This document shows positions 34,359-44,658 of a stretch of DNA of 64,000 nt, one piece after another. This stretch comes from Pseudoalteromonas aurantia 208 (GTDB lineage: Bacteria; Pseudomonadota; Gammaproteobacteria; Enterobacterales; Alteromonadaceae). The position numbers were made by a program, and so were the translations under genes. The stretch covers positions 1,612,001 to 1,676,000 of the forward strand of contig NZ_AQGV01000012.1 in assembly GCF_014858725.1 (NCBI RefSeq). Reading direction: 5' to 3'. Positions within the stretch are counted from its first letter, which is position 1; every line of letters begins with the position of its first letter. The notes beneath the pieces were generated by a model. The model was not told the DNA's origin. It ran no database searches and saw nothing but the letters and a program-made list of their open reading frames with translations.

Positions 34359-36428
34359 TCACCACGTTTGCACACCTGATTTACCATAATGATTGCCTAA
34401 CAATGTGAGATCCTGAACGTTTATTTTAGTATCACGGTTAAAGTCTGCTTTAGGTGTATACGGCGCGCCGCCTTCTAAAGTGCTGCGATATGCACCGAGC
34501 AATAGGGTTAAATCGGCGATGTCAATTTGTCCATTTGCATTACTGTCACCAGCGACCAATGATATATTGCCTAAATCTAAACTTGGCTCACCTGCATTCA
34601 CCGTTATAGACTTTTCTGCTGGTAAATAACCATCAGATTCCACTCTTATTACCACTTCGCCCGACGCTAAATTCACTGAAAATGTGCCATCAGCACTAAT
34701 TTCTACAGGTATACCATTTACAAACACTCTGGTTTGACTGTAATCCCCAGAAAACCCAAGGGCTGATACATTGCCGGTTACTAATTGCGCTTCCTCTATG
34801 GTGAAACTCCAAGGTGTACTTGTGCTCAGCAACATCTGGCCTGCGTTATTTGCTAATTCTGCAGTTAAATTTAACGTAACAGCCCCTGCTTGTTCAGCTT
34901 TCATTGAAACAGTAGCAAAAACACCTTGTCCCGTAATCGCTGGAGCTGGATGAATCAAGCTAAGCGCACCGCTCCACTCATTATCAGTAACAACTTCAGG
35001 TAACCCAATTCTTTTCTCCGACGGAAAAACGTTGCCATAGCTGCCTGCCGTAATTTTTATTTTTCCAGCCGTTGAGTTCGTCAAACGGACATCAGCGCCA
35101 TATATATTTGATCCTGCAACTAAAATATCAAAGCTATATTCTTCACCTACTAATATAGATTGTGGCAATGATGAGAGTGAAACTAAATTTGAATAACCGA
35201 GTTGAAACTGTTGGGCATAGGCATCATTTAATGGGAAATCGTTATTGTGATAACTCACAAGCAAACGATTACCAGGTAAAACATCAATCATCGGGCCATA
35301 GTACTGAGTCGCATCTGAATACTTTCTTATACTCTGAATTGCATCAACAGCTAAGTTGTTTGCATCAAATTGACGGTACGACATTGTATTTTCAGATCCA
35401 TAACTTTCCCATGCAATTACATACCCCCCATCGTCTAAGCTTTTTATTACTGGGTCAAAATGGTTGGCTCCAACAAAGGGGGCCGTTAGCTGGTATTCAT
35501 TGCCTATTGTCACCCCTTGAGTATTAAAGCGTTGTACAAATATATCCGAGCTTTCACCACCAGCTGCTTTTTGTCCGAAATATCCCCAAGCAACGACAAA
35601 ACCTCCATCATTCAAGCCACTTACTGATATCGTTTGAAAATCAGGCGTTATATTTTGAGGTGAGAACTGTTGAATGTTGGTAATTGCTGAGCCAGCTTCA
35701 GAAAATATTTGATTGTAGATTTGATTACCTTGCCACCAAGTTAAAACATATCGATCTTGTGTCAATGTATCTAAACCATAAATATTGAAAAATGAATGTA
35801 TCTCATTGTTGTGCTCGACAAAATTATTGACAGTGCCATTCGCATGATAACGTTGTGTGTAGGTTTTACCACCTTCTCCCCAAGTAATCATAAACTTCCC
35901 TTGACCAAGGTCAAATGCTTTAGGGTTAAGATGATAATCGGACGATACACTTTTTACCAAAAACTCACTTCCAATAGCATTACCACTGATATTAAATAAC
36001 TTAGCCATGATACTTTTATCTGCATTCCAAGTTATAACAAAGTTGCCATTATCAAGTCCTTTTACTGCAACGGTATGTACTCCTTCGCTATAATTCAACG
36101 ACTGTGTACTAACTTGGATTTCACTACCCGCAAACGAACCATCTGCATGGTACCGCTGGGCAAAAATGTGTGTTTGTGTAAACGGGGTGTTTGTTTGCGT
36201 TGTACCATACCAAGCAACAACATAGCCACCATCAGATAGTGCGCTAACGCTACTATTAACCTGACCAACCAATCTTGATTGACTATTTACTTTAGATGCC
36301 TGTACTTGGATGCTTGTGACAATCAAAAACATCGCAAAAAGAATATGAAAAATTGAGTAGTTTATTTGTTTTAAGTTTAGGCCAAATAAAACATGATTAT
36401 TGAGCCTGTTGAGCACACGGTTTAACAT
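34359..36428 (-). CDS. Exported protein with cohesin-like and dockerin type I domains
   Basis: About 689 residues from MLNRVLNRLNN, preceded by GAAGGA. A signal anchor ends near QVQASK. Residues ~45-400 hold repeats of the form GGYVVAWxG / QRYxADG / ALDNGNFVITW, typical of surface beta-propeller repeats. A cohesin-like segment follows (SILVGEEYSFDILV, NIYGADVRLTN), then a PEGA/carboxypeptidase-regulatory-like part (VRVESDGYLPAEKSITVN), and finally a dockerin with two F-hand calcium loops, GDSNANGQIDIADLTLLLGA and DFNRDTKINVQDLTLLGNHY. Likely secreted and able to bind the neighbouring cohesin protein. Confidence 0.88.
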   Translation of the reverse strand: MLNRVLNRLNNHVLFGLNLKQINYSIFHILFAMFLIVTSIQVQASKVNSQSRLVGQVNSSVSALSDGGYVVAWYGTTQTNTPFTQTHIFAQRYHADGSFAGSEIQVSTQSLNYSEGVHTVAVKGLDNGNFVITWNADKSIMAKLFNISGNAIGSEFLVKSVSSDYHLNPKAFDLGQGKFMITWGEGGKTYTQRYHANGTVNNFVEHNNEIHSFFNIYGLDTLTQDRYVLTWWQGNQIYNQIFSEAGSAITNIQQFSPQNITPDFQTISVSGLNDGGFVVAWGYFGQKAAGGESSDIFVQRFNTQGVTIGNEYQLTAPFVGANHFDPVIKSLDDGGYVIAWESYGSENTMSYRQFDANNLAVDAIQSIRKYSDATQYYGPMIDVLPGNRLLVSYHNNDFPLNDAYAQQFQLGYSNLVSLSSLPQSILVGEEYSFDILVAGSNIYGADVRLTNSTAGKIKITAGSYGNVFPSEKRIGLPEVVTDNEWSGALSLIHPAPAITGQGVFATVSMKAEQAGAVTLNLTAELANNAGQMLLSTSTPWSFTIEEAQLVTGNVSALGFSGDYSQTRVFVNGIPVEISADGTFSVNLASGEVVIRVESDGYLPAEKSITVNAGEPSLDLGNISLVAGDSNANGQIDIADLTLLLGAYRSTLEGGAPYTPKADFNRDTKINVQDLTLLGNHYGKSGVQTW

Positions 36429-37149
36429 AATGCATTCCTTCAAGAGTTATCGTAAGACAGGTAAATAAACTGAACTCCCAAAACACTACATTGTGAAATA
36501 CCAAACGATGGTACCGTATAGGTAAACCGATGCATGTAATAAGAGTGGACTTTGCTAACTATTCCTTTACCTAAAACGTATATCGCCCGCTTTGCGTTTT
36601 TCATTAGTATAAAAGTGAATTATTTATTTGATATTTTTAGGCTTTATGTAATATCACGCCTTTAATGAATAAGCTAACAACTCAATAAAGCTGGGTATAT
36701 CGTGGTTTTTACTTACTCAAAGTGAAGAAATTGCGCCTCATTCCAACATATTTCCCACACAATCCGGTATATCGCAATGAAGAAAAGTTCGTGAAACTTA
36801 TTTCTATCAAAGTTGTATGCTTTATTGAGAGGCCATCACATTAACTTACATGGTTGGTTGCATTTAATTAAAAACAAACCAGTGTAGTATTCAGCAAAGG
36901 TCAATATGAAAATTTAATCTAGGCTCTTGTCAGAATTATGATCAAGATGTGTAATGCTCAATTCGTTCTCAAAAGAGCTAAAAACCAAGCTCTCCCCCTC
37001 ATCAGATGAGCAAACAGGAAAATAAGCGTTTCGACATTGAGGAAGTTATTATTATTTGAACCCGTCCTTTCCCACATAACGCATGTTTGAAATGGTTTAA
37101 TAACTTGGTATCTATTGGTACCCGTAAGTTACACTCTTTGTATTTTTAA
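36429..37149. other. 721-bp gap without genes
   Basis: AT-rich DNA upstream of the dockerin gene and downstream of the GreA/B-like gene. I see no open frame with a ribosome-binding site, no strong hairpin and no repeat shared with the rest of the window. It must carry the promoter of the dockerin gene. Confidence 0.45.
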
Positions 37150-37626
37150 CTATAATATAGTATCCACTTCAAAATACTTGGTGCACTCGCCTACCGTTAA
37201 TACAACCTCATCGCCGAGTTGTTTCGTGAATAACGCCTGCCCTATTGGTGAAGCATGTGTAATAACTAATATATCTTGTTGCTGAACAGTCACTTTTAAC
37301 CCGCCTTCGGATGGGCCTAAATAAAACCAGTGCATAACGTTATTCATATCAATAAGCTGAACAAGACTACCCTCTTTAGCGCGTATTTCAGTGTCTTGGT
37401 TAAAGCTATGGGTAAAAAGGGCAATAGATTTATGAATATCATTCACCCGCTCACTTTGACCATGGGCTAAATAGCCAGACTCAATGCTTAACGAGTCATA
37501 CTGGGTCTCGGCAGCACTTTGCTCATGGGTTGCATCTTGATGTGCACTATCGGCCGCCTGTTTTGCTTGTGCCAATTTTGCCTCTAACGCAAATTTAATA
37601 TGCTCTATTACATGGCCCTTATTCAT
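37150..37626 (-). CDS. GreA/GreB-family transcription elongation factor-like protein
   Basis: 158 residues. A helical amino-terminal part (EHIKFALEAKLAQAKQAADS) plus a carboxy-terminal FKBP-like domain with the family signature ITHASPIGQALFTKQLGDEV. Gre factors rescue backtracked RNA polymerase. The coiled-coil tip acidic pair typical of GreA is not obvious, so this may be one of the shorter Gre-like paralogues or an Rnk-like anti-Gre factor. Lies 16 bp downstream of a lipoprotein gene, probably co-transcribed. Confidence 0.8.
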   Translation of the reverse strand: MNKGHVIEHIKFALEAKLAQAKQAADSAHQDATHEQSAAETQYDSLSIESGYLAHGQSERVNDIHKSIALFTHSFNQDTEIRAKEGSLVQLIDMNNVMHWFYLGPSEGGLKVTVQQQDILVITHASPIGQALFTKQLGDEVVLTVGECTKYFEVDTIL

Positions 37627-37642
37627 TTTCTCTCTCTTACGA

Positions 37643-38086
37643 CTACAAAATCACATATAAAGGAAAAGCCAATGACTGTTCCTGTTTTTTACTATTGACT
37701 ATTTTAATGGTTAACTTCCACTGCATCAATCGCGTAGTGCATAGCCCAACCATGGTTGTTGCATAAAACACACCATTCTCTTGCTGTTCAAAGAAAACTG
37801 GAATATAGCCCATGTTCATGTCTTCCCCGGCTAAAAAAGCGGAGTCAATAGTGTTGCCTTGCGGTAACTCTAGCGTCACGCCAACCTCTTCTTCACCTTT
37901 TATCACGTTTGATGAATACCAAAGTCGTACCTCATTACTATGCAAGCAAGGCGATTGTCTTATACAGTTTTCTATTTTACTTAAGCTTTCACTTTTTTCT
38001 GAACTTTCATGTATAATAGCTGTAGGGTCAGAGCATGCGCTCACAAAACTCAACACGGCAAGTACGCAAAACCACAATTTGAGCAT
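37643..38086 (-). CDS. Small lipoprotein, function unknown
   Basis: 147 residues. Signal peptide with lipobox FVSAC (cysteine ~18). The mature protein has a C-x8-C-type pair near residues 42-48 (ENCIRQSPCLHS) and a beta-rich domain. No family recognised. Probably in one transcript with the Gre-like gene. Its promoter region is shared with the divergent ccoN. Confidence 0.8.
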   Translation of the reverse strand: MLKLWFCVLAVLSFVSACSDPTAIIHESSEKSESLSKIENCIRQSPCLHSNEVRLWYSSNVIKGEEEVGVTLELPQGNTIDSAFLAGEDMNMGYIPVFFEQQENGVFYATTMVGLCTTRLMQWKLTIKIVNSKKQEQSLAFPLYVIL

Positions 38087-38396
38087 TATTTATCCTAATT
38101 TAGACGATAAAAACTGATGCATAGTAATGCAGATTTTATTATTGCGCTACAATGATGAATAACTGAACAAAGAATGGGCCAAAATTTGATTGATGTCATA
38201 ATTTTATGCGTTTGAGGTATCTTTTTTTTTGCAAAAAAATTATTATTTCCTTGCAAAAATAAGGGTTTCTCAGGTTGGTTTGAAATGTAATTGTCAAACA
38301 ATTTCATTTTTAATCAAGCTTGTTGAAATATAAAGCAGGGCCTGTTTATACAGGTAATTCATTTCTAATCGCATTAATTGCAGCGGAATCCAGAAA
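38087..38396. other. Divergent promoter region between a lipoprotein gene and ccoN
   Basis: 310 bp. Contains a T10 and A7 pair around 38222-38240 and, at 38186-38199, TTGAT-TGAT-GTCAT, which matches only one half of an FNR box. A small hairpin CCTGT-TTAT-ACAGG lies at about 38341-38354. The cbb3 operon is expected to be oxygen-controlled, but no convincing FNR site could be read. Confidence 0.45.
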
Positions 38397-39830
38397 ATGA
38401 GCCAGACAGTAGCATCACAAACTGAGTACAATTATAAAGTTGTACGCCAATTCGCTATCATGACAGTGATTTGGGGCATCGTTGGCATGGGTGTTGGTGT
38501 TCTAATTGCTGCCCAACTCGCTTGGCCAGCATTGAACTTTGATACACCATGGTTAACATACTCACGACTTCGTCCGTTACACACGAACGCAGTCATATTC
38601 GCATTTGGTACTAGTGCACTTTTCGCAACGTCTTATTATGTTGTGCAACGTACATGTCAAACGCGACTTTTCTCCGACAAACTCGCTTCGTTTACCTTTT
38701 GGGGTTGGCAAGCAATCATTGTCTCGGCAGCTATTACGCTTCCTCTTGGTATTACATCGTCAAAAGAATATGCTGAGCTAGAGTGGCCAATTGATATCGC
38801 AATTGCGGTTGTTTGGATCACTTATGCGGTTGTTTTCTTTGGTACATTGATCAAGCGTAAAGTGTCTCATATCTACGTAGCTAACTGGTTCTACGCTGGT
38901 TTCATTATTACGGTTGCTGTACTTCACATCGTGAACAGTATGGCTGTGCCTGTATCGTTAACTAAATCATACTCAATTTATGCCGGCGCCGTCGATGCCA
39001 TGGTGCAGTGGTGGTATGGTCATAACGCGGTAGGCTTCTTATTAACTGCTGGTTTCCTAGGTATGATGTACTACTTCGTACCAAAACAAGCAGGCCGTCC
39101 TGTATATTCTTACCGTTTGTCAGTTGTTCACTTCTGGGCATTGGTTTCTCTTTACATTTGGGCTGGCCCTCACCACCTTCATTACACCGCGCTTCCAGAC
39201 TGGACGCAGTCTTTAGGAATGGTAATGTCTGTTATCTTATTCGTACCTTCATGGGGCGGGATGATCAACGGTATTATGACACTTTCAGGAGCATGGCATA
39301 AACTTCGTACCGATCCGGTATTGCGCTTCTTAGTTGTCTCTCTATCGTTTTACGGTATGTCGACGTTTGAAGGTCCAATGATGGCTATTAAATCAGTGAA
39401 CGCATTATCTCACTACACTGATTGGACTGTTGGTCACGTACATTCAGGTGCCCTTGGTTGGGTTGCTATGATCTCTATCGGGGCTATTTATCACTTGATC
39501 CCTGCACTATTTGGTCACGGTAACATGTTCAGCGTTAAGCTTGTTAACACCCACTTCTGGCTACACACTGTTGGTGTTGTTTTATACATCGTTGCAATGT
39601 GGATCTCAGGTGTAATGCAAGGCCTTATGTGGCGTGCGGTAAATGCTGACGGTACATTGATGTATAGCTTTGTACAATCACTTGAAGCGTCGAAACCGTT
39701 CTACATAATGCGATTCCTTGGCGGTGTATTCATCGTAATTGGTATGCTGGTTATGGCATACAACGTGTTCCGCACAGTGAGTGCTAAAAGTGGCACCCTT
39801 GCTACTGATGCACACACAAAAATGGCTTAA
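38397..39830 (+). CDS. ccoN: Cytochrome c oxidase cbb3-type subunit I
   Basis: 477 residues with about 12 transmembrane helices. Catalytic subunit of the high-affinity cbb3 terminal oxidase, binding haem b and the haem b3-CuB centre. Conserved histidine-bearing segments are visible: [51 protein letters not shown] and [18 protein letters not shown]. First gene of ccoNOQP, followed 12 bp later by ccoO. Confidence 0.98.
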   Translation: MSQTVASQTEYNYKVVRQFAIMTVIWGIVGMGVGVLIAAQLAWPALNFDTPWLTYSRLRPLHTNAVIFAFGTSALFATSYYVVQRTCQTRLFSDKLASFTFWGWQAIIVSAAITLPLGITSSKEYAELEWPIDIAIAVVWITYAVVFFGTLIKRKVSHIYVANWFYAGFIITVAVLHIVNSMAVPVSLTKSYSIYAGAVDAMVQWWYGHNAVGFLLTAGFLGMMYYFVPKQAGRPVYSYRLSVVHFWALVSLYIWAGPHHLHYTALPDWTQSLGMVMSVILFVPSWGGMINGIMTLSGAWHKLRTDPVLRFLVVSLSFYGMSTFEGPMMAIKSVNALSHYTDWTVGHVHSGALGWVAMISIGAIYHLIPALFGHGNMFSVKLVNTHFWLHTVGVVLYIVAMWISGVMQGLMWRAVNADGTLMYSFVQSLEASKPFYIMRFLGGVFIVIGMLVMAYNVFRTVSAKSGTLATDAHTKMA

Positions 39831-39842
39831 GGGGTGTAGAAT

Positions 39843-40517
39843 ATGAGCAATAAAAATTCAGCCAACAAACATGAAATCGTAGAAAAGAACGTCGGCCTAA
39901 TGGCCATACTGACTGTTTTTGCGATTAGCTTTGGTGCACTGGTAGAAATTACGCCACTTATGTTCCAAGAAGACACAACGAAACCTGTTGATGGCCTACG
40001 CCCATTAACGGCATTAGAAATGGAAGGTCGTGATATTTATGTGCGTGAAGGGTGTTATAACTGTCACTCGCAAATGATCCGCCCGTTTCGTGATGAAGTT
40101 GAACGTTATGGTCACTACTCAGTTGCTGGTGAATCAGTATGGGATCACCCATTCCAGTGGGGCTCTAAGCGTACTGGTCCTGACTTAGCACGTGTTGGCG
40201 AACGCTATTCTGATGATTGGCATTATGCCCATTTGATGGATCCTCGTTCAGTAGTTCCAGAATCAAATATGCCAGGTTATCCATGGTTAGACGGCACAAA
40301 GGTAGATACCTCTCTTACCCTTAAGAAGCTGCAAATCTTCCGTGACAATTTTGGTATTGATAAAGCATCACCCAAGTATGATGGAAAAGGTTACGGCGAT
40401 GATAATGAGCTATTAGCTCAAATCGCTAAAGTCGATTCTATGAATAACGGCACTGGTGCAACCGAAATGCAAGCCCTAATTGCATACCTTCAGCAACTTG
40501 GCACACATTTGAAGTAA
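39843..40517 (+). CDS. ccoO: Cytochrome c oxidase cbb3-type subunit II (mono-haem)
   Basis: 224 residues. One amino-terminal transmembrane helix ([20 protein letters not shown]) and a periplasmic cytochrome c domain with the haem motif [14 protein letters not shown] (CxxCH). The distal methionine candidate is in [10 protein letters not shown]. Passes electrons toward CcoN. Normal length for the family. Confidence 0.97.
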   Translation: MSNKNSANKHEIVEKNVGLMAILTVFAISFGALVEITPLMFQEDTTKPVDGLRPLTALEMEGRDIYVREGCYNCHSQMIRPFRDEVERYGHYSVAGESVWDHPFQWGSKRTGPDLARVGERYSDDWHYAHLMDPRSVVPESNMPGYPWLDGTKVDTSLTLKKLQIFRDNFGIDKASPKYDGKGYGDDNELLAQIAKVDSMNNGTGATEMQALIAYLQQLGTHLK

Positions 40518-40522
40518 TTATT

Positions 40523-40708
40523 ATGGATTACGGCACATACAGAGGCATTTTGACTCTGATAATTTTGGTACTATTTATTGTGATTGTTGGCTGGGCATAC
40601 AGTAAACGCTCAAAAAATCGATTCGACAGCGCGGCAAATGCGATTTTCGAAGACGAGAAAAAGCACGACAGCACAATCTCTAACGAGGAAAAGGAGTCTG
40701 AAAAATGA
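40523..40708 (+). CDS. ccoQ: cbb3 oxidase assembly subunit CcoQ
   Basis: 61 residues, a single transmembrane helix (GILTLIILVLFIVIVGWAYS) with a charged tail, the typical CcoQ/FixQ form that stabilises CcoP association. Overlaps the ccoP start by four bases (ATGA). Confidence 0.93.
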   Translation: MDYGTYRGILTLIILVLFIVIVGWAYSKRSKNRFDSAANAIFEDEKKHDSTISNEEKESEK

Positions 40709-41673
40709 CTAGCTTTTGGAGTATTTGGGTAATTGTATTAACCCTTGCGTGTCTTGCTCTGATCTTAGGCCTACTACTTTGGAACCTGAAAAACTATGCA
40801 GGTGTTGAAGAAGGTGAAAGCTGTGGTCACGAGTTTGATGGTATTGAAGAACTGAACAACCCACTCCCTAAATGGTGGACCTACATGTTCTTCGCAACCT
40901 TTGTTTGGTCTGTTTATTACCTTGCAGCCTACCCTGGTCTTGGAAATTTCGCAGGTTTGCTTAATTGGACTAGCTCAAACCAGGGCGTTAAATCAATGGA
41001 AGAATCTAAGGCGGCAGTTTTAGCCGCTCAAGAAAATGGCCATTGGGTACAGCTAGACAAAGAAGTTGAGTATGCCCAAGAACGTTTTGGTCCTATCTTT
41101 GAAGCATTTGCAAAGCAAGATGTTGTAACATTGGCTAAAGACGAAAAAGCACTTGAGATTGGCCAGCGTTTGTTTGCACAAAACTGTGCACAATGTCACG
41201 GTTCTGATGCTCGCGGTGGAATGGGCTTTCCTAACCTAACCGACAATGATTGGTTATACGGCGGCAAGCCGGACCAAATCAAAGAAACACTGCTTAACGG
41301 TCGTGTTGCAGCAATGCCGGGTTGGAAAGATGCACTTGGTGAACAAGGCGTTGAAGAAATGACTGCATTCGTGCTGAGCCTTTCAGGTCGTAAAGTAAAC
41401 CAAAAAGACGCTGATGCAGGTAAAGCTAAGTTCGCAATGTGTGCTGCGTGTCACGGTATGGACGGTAAAGGCTCTGTTGCCCATAACCTGCCATTTGGTG
41501 CGCCTAACCTCACAGACAATGTTTGGTTATATGGTGGCTCTAAGCGCGCAGTTGAAGAAACGCTTAACCATGGTCGTGCCGGTGTAATGCCAGCATGGAA
41601 AGAGATCTTAGGTGAAGATAAAGTTCACTTATTAACCGCTTATGTTTATAGCTTATCGCAAAATAATCAATAA
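40705..41673 (+). CDS. ccoP: Cytochrome c oxidase cbb3-type subunit III (di-haem)
   Basis: 322 residues. Two amino-terminal transmembrane helices (WVIVLTLACLALILGLLLW and YMFFATFVWSVYYLAAYPG) and two cytochrome c domains, each with CxxCH: NCAQCHGSDARGGMG and MCAACHGMDGKGS. It accepts electrons from soluble or membrane cytochrome c. Ends the structural operon; a strong terminator follows 24 bp later. Confidence 0.97.
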   Translation: MTSFWSIWVIVLTLACLALILGLLLWNLKNYAGVEEGESCGHEFDGIEELNNPLPKWWTYMFFATFVWSVYYLAAYPGLGNFAGLLNWTSSNQGVKSMEESKAAVLAAQENGHWVQLDKEVEYAQERFGPIFEAFAKQDVVTLAKDEKALEIGQRLFAQNCAQCHGSDARGGMGFPNLTDNDWLYGGKPDQIKETLLNGRVAAMPGWKDALGEQGVEEMTAFVLSLSGRKVNQKDADAGKAKFAMCAACHGMDGKGSVAHNLPFGAPNLTDNVWLYGGSKRAVEETLNHGRAGVMPAWKEILGEDKVHLLTAYVYSLSQNNQ

Positions 41674-41696
41674 ATTATAACGAGTTAATCGAGATC

Positions 41697-41726
41697 AAAA
41701 AAGCCTCCATTTGGAGGCTTTTTTTT
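41697..41726 (+). terminator. Rho-independent terminator after ccoP
   Basis: A6-GCCTCC-ATTT-GGAGGC-T8: a perfect GC stem with a four-base loop and a long T-tract, cleanly separating ccoNOQP from the assembly genes. Confidence 0.95.
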
Positions 41727-41785
41727 AGGTTTTTCACTGCAAATGAGATAAAATACCTGCACACTTTTTAAGTCTTTGAGTCGTT

Positions 41786-42277
41786 ATGAATCCTACCCCG
41801 TGGTATAAAAACTTTTGGCCTTGGTTTTTAATGTTCTTTCCTGTTGTTACCATCATTGCCTGTATTGGATTAGTGGTTTTTGCTGTTGGTAATGGCCCTG
41901 ATATGGTCGTTGATGACTACTACAAAAAAGGGAAAGCAATTAACCTTGAGCTTACCAAATTCGACAAAGCAAAAGCGCTCTATTTACACGGAGATTTAGA
42001 AGTCACAGCTGACACCATCAAGTTTCATTTTACCAAAGGTGATGCCAGCAAGGTAAATGCATTAAAAGCGTCGTTTTATCACCGAACAATCAAAAAATAC
42101 GACTTCAGTACCAACTTACTTGCCAATGCCAACGGTGAATTTACTGCTGTTTTAGACACCATAGAACAAGGGGCCTATACGGTTTTCCTTGAACCCATGG
42201 ATGGCAGTTGGAAACTCAAAGAAAACTTACAACTACCTAGCGATACCATTATAAAAATTTCTCCTGAATATAAGTAG
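41786..42277 (+). CDS. fixH: FixH-family cbb3 assembly protein
   Basis: 163 residues. One transmembrane helix (FWPWFLMFFPVVTIIACIGL) followed by VVFAVGNGPDMVVDDYYKKGKAIN, the diagnostic FixH opening, then a periplasmic beta-rich domain. FixH is needed, with CcoI, for copper delivery to cbb3 oxidase. Five bases separate it from ccoI, indicating co-transcription. Confidence 0.93.
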   Translation: MNPTPWYKNFWPWFLMFFPVVTIIACIGLVVFAVGNGPDMVVDDYYKKGKAINLELTKFDKAKALYLHGDLEVTADTIKFHFTKGDASKVNALKASFYHRTIKKYDFSTNLLANANGEFTAVLDTIEQGAYTVFLEPMDGSWKLKENLQLPSDTIIKISPEYK

Positions 42278-42282
42278 TTATC

Positions 42283-44658
42283 ATGTCAAAAGCGTGTTTC
42301 CATTGCTTAGAACCCGTGCCTAAAGGATTTAGCGCGCTTGTATCATTTGACGGTCAACAGCACCCAGTGTGCTGTATTGGCTGCCAAGCGGTTGCTGAAA
42401 CCATCGTCGCTCAAGGTATGAGTGATTATTATAAATTCCGCACCGAAAGTGCCGGTAAGGTCGATGAGTTAATCCCTGAACAACTCACTCTGATTAAAAG
42501 CTACGACAATCAAGATATCCAATCTGATTTTGTCTCTGACAGTGGTGATCTGTCAGAAGTGTTGCTCAGTGTTGAAGGGATCAGCTGTGCTGCATGCGCA
42601 TGGTTGATAGAAAAGCAGTTATTGGCACTAAAAGGTGTCAACCGCGTCGATGTAAATACATCAACTCATCGCGCCATGATCTTGTGGGATAAAGAACAAA
42701 CTTTACTCAGTGATATTATTCAAGCACTAATGCATATCGGCTATAAAGCCTACCCATTCCAAGCAGATGAAGAAGCAAGCCAAAAACAAGCGACGGCCAA
42801 AGCCTACATTCGTCGTTTAGGCGTGGCAGGCTTAATGACGATGCAAGTCATGATGTTTGCATTTGCCATGTACTTTGGCATGTTCTCTGGAATGGAAGAA
42901 GATTTTGAACAGTATTTTCGCTGGATCAGCCTGATACTGGCCTCTCCTGTTATTTTGTATTCCGCTTTGCCGTTTTTAACCAATGCAATCAAAGGTCTCA
43001 GAGCTAAACAACTCAACATGGACTTACCCGTTTCTCTGGCCATTTTTGGCGCCTATGCAGCGAGTTGTTATGCCACTGTTATGGAAGTAGGTGAAGTGTA
43101 TTTCGAGTCTATTTGTATGTTTACCTTCTTACTTTTATTGGGTAAATATCTCGAATTTAGAGCGCGCTTAAAAGCCAGTGAATTTACCGCTAATTTGCAA
43201 AAACTATTACCACTCACAGCACGAAAGCTGGATGAAAAAGGTGACGAGTCTGTAGTCGCTGCAAAAAATCTAAAATTGAATGACCAAGTATTAATCAAAG
43301 CCGGCGAAACCATTGCAGCCGATGGCATCATCATTGATGGCACCACCACCGTCGATGAATCTATGATGACCGGTGAGCACCTGCCCGTAAAAAAACATAT
43401 TGGTCAACAAGTGTTTGCCGGTACTGTGAATCACGATGGCGTCGTTAGCATAAAAATCAATAAAGTGGGGCAAAACACCCTACTCAACCAAATTATTAAA
43501 CTGCAACATTCGGCCCTATCTAAACGACCTAAACTGGTTGAAGTCACAGACAAAGTAGCACAATGGTTCGTCGCTTGTTTACTGGTTTTTGCCTCAATTA
43601 CCGCGATTGGCTGGTACCCTATTGCACCGGAACAAGCTTTTTGGATCACCATTTCAGTATTGGTTGCTACTTGCCCATGTGCACTGAGTTTAGCAATTCC
43701 AACTGCATTAACTTGCGCTGTCGCCACGCTAACCAAAAAAGGTGTATTAATAAAAGAAGCCCATGTGCTAGAAACACTCACAAAGCTCACACGTGTGGCG
43801 TTTGATAAAACGGGTACTTTGACTGAAGGGAAGTTCTCTATAGCGAAAGTCGTGTTATATTCTGACTTATATAAAGAGCAAGACATACTTTCCTTAGCCG
43901 CCAGCTTAGAAAAGTACTCAGAACACCCTATTGCAGCCGCATTCAATGAGCACTTAAACACCCATCATGATCTCAAAAATGTTGAAGTACATACCGGGAA
44001 AGGGATCAGCGCGTCATTGGGCGAGCAAACACTGGCAATAGGAAAAAGCGGCTGGCACCAACAGCAGCGTTCCAATGCGCAAGCAACTTTATATATAGAT
44101 GAACAAGCCATTGCTGACTTTTATTTCAATGACAAGGTAAGAAATAATGCCAAAGATGTCATCGCTCAGCTGCAACACAATGGCTTAAGTTGTCACTTGT
44201 TAACCGGAGACAGCTCTGATGCAGGTGCGAAACTTACTGATACCCTGAACCTTGACTCACAGCAAAGTAGCTGCTCACCAAAAGACAAACAGCTTGCCGT
44301 TGATGCTTGGTCTAACAAAGGCGAAATTGTGGCGATGGTTGGCGATGGCGTCAACGATAGCCCAGTGTTTAACAGTGCACACCTTTCTATCGCGATGGAA
44401 ACCGGCGCAGACATATCAAAAAATACCGCCGATGTGGTATTGTTAAAGAGTGATCTAAATGCCATTTTGCAGTTGCAAAAAATTGCACTGCAAACCCGTC
44501 GTATCGTGAAGCAAAATTTGACCATTTCCTTGTTATATAACGGTTCAATCTTGCCACTGGCTGCTCTTGGTATGGTCCCACCATGGGTCGCGGTCATCGG
44601 TATGTCGGCCAGCTCAATTATTGTGATAGGTAATTCATTGAGGTTATTAAAGCTATGA
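42283..44658 (+). CDS. ccoI: Copper-exporting P1B-type ATPase for cbb3 assembly (CcoI/FixI)
   Basis: 791 residues. An amino-terminal extension with cysteines (KACFHCLEPVPKG and PVCCIGCQAVAE), a heavy-metal-associated domain (VEGISCAACAWLIEK, residues ~93-107), eight transmembrane helices with the metal-binding CPC in ATCPCALSLAIP, the phosphorylation site DKTGTLTEG, the actuator TGEHLPV and the hinge VGDGVNDSPVF. The DxxK-type loops are intact. It pumps copper toward the periplasm for insertion in CcoN. Confidence 0.97.
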   Translation: MSKACFHCLEPVPKGFSALVSFDGQQHPVCCIGCQAVAETIVAQGMSDYYKFRTESAGKVDELIPEQLTLIKSYDNQDIQSDFVSDSGDLSEVLLSVEGISCAACAWLIEKQLLALKGVNRVDVNTSTHRAMILWDKEQTLLSDIIQALMHIGYKAYPFQADEEASQKQATAKAYIRRLGVAGLMTMQVMMFAFAMYFGMFSGMEEDFEQYFRWISLILASPVILYSALPFLTNAIKGLRAKQLNMDLPVSLAIFGAYAASCYATVMEVGEVYFESICMFTFLLLLGKYLEFRARLKASEFTANLQKLLPLTARKLDEKGDESVVAAKNLKLNDQVLIKAGETIAADGIIIDGTTTVDESMMTGEHLPVKKHIGQQVFAGTVNHDGVVSIKINKVGQNTLLNQIIKLQHSALSKRPKLVEVTDKVAQWFVACLLVFASITAIGWYPIAPEQAFWITISVLVATCPCALSLAIPTALTCAVATLTKKGVLIKEAHVLETLTKLTRVAFDKTGTLTEGKFSIAKVVLYSDLYKEQDILSLAASLEKYSEHPIAAAFNEHLNTHHDLKNVEVHTGKGISASLGEQTLAIGKSGWHQQQRSNAQATLYIDEQAIADFYFNDKVRNNAKDVIAQLQHNGLSCHLLTGDSSDAGAKLTDTLNLDSQQSSCSPKDKQLAVDAWSNKGEIVAMVGDGVNDSPVFNSAHLSIAMETGADISKNTADVVLLKSDLNAILQLQKIALQTRRIVKQNLTISLLYNGSILPLAALGMVPPWVAVIGMSASSIIVIGNSLRLLKL

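Noticed and set aside
38186-38199. FNR box upstream of ccoN (TTGAT-TGAT-GTCAT)
   Set aside because: Only the left half matches; the right half differs from ATCAA at key positions, and it lies 200 bp from the start codon.
38095-38307. 70-residue minus-strand frame upstream of ccoN
   Set aside because: It covers the promoter region and homopolymer tracts and lacks a ribosome-binding site.
44193-44597. Long antisense frame within ccoI
   Set aside because: Shadow of the ATPase coding frame; no start signals or recognisable domain.
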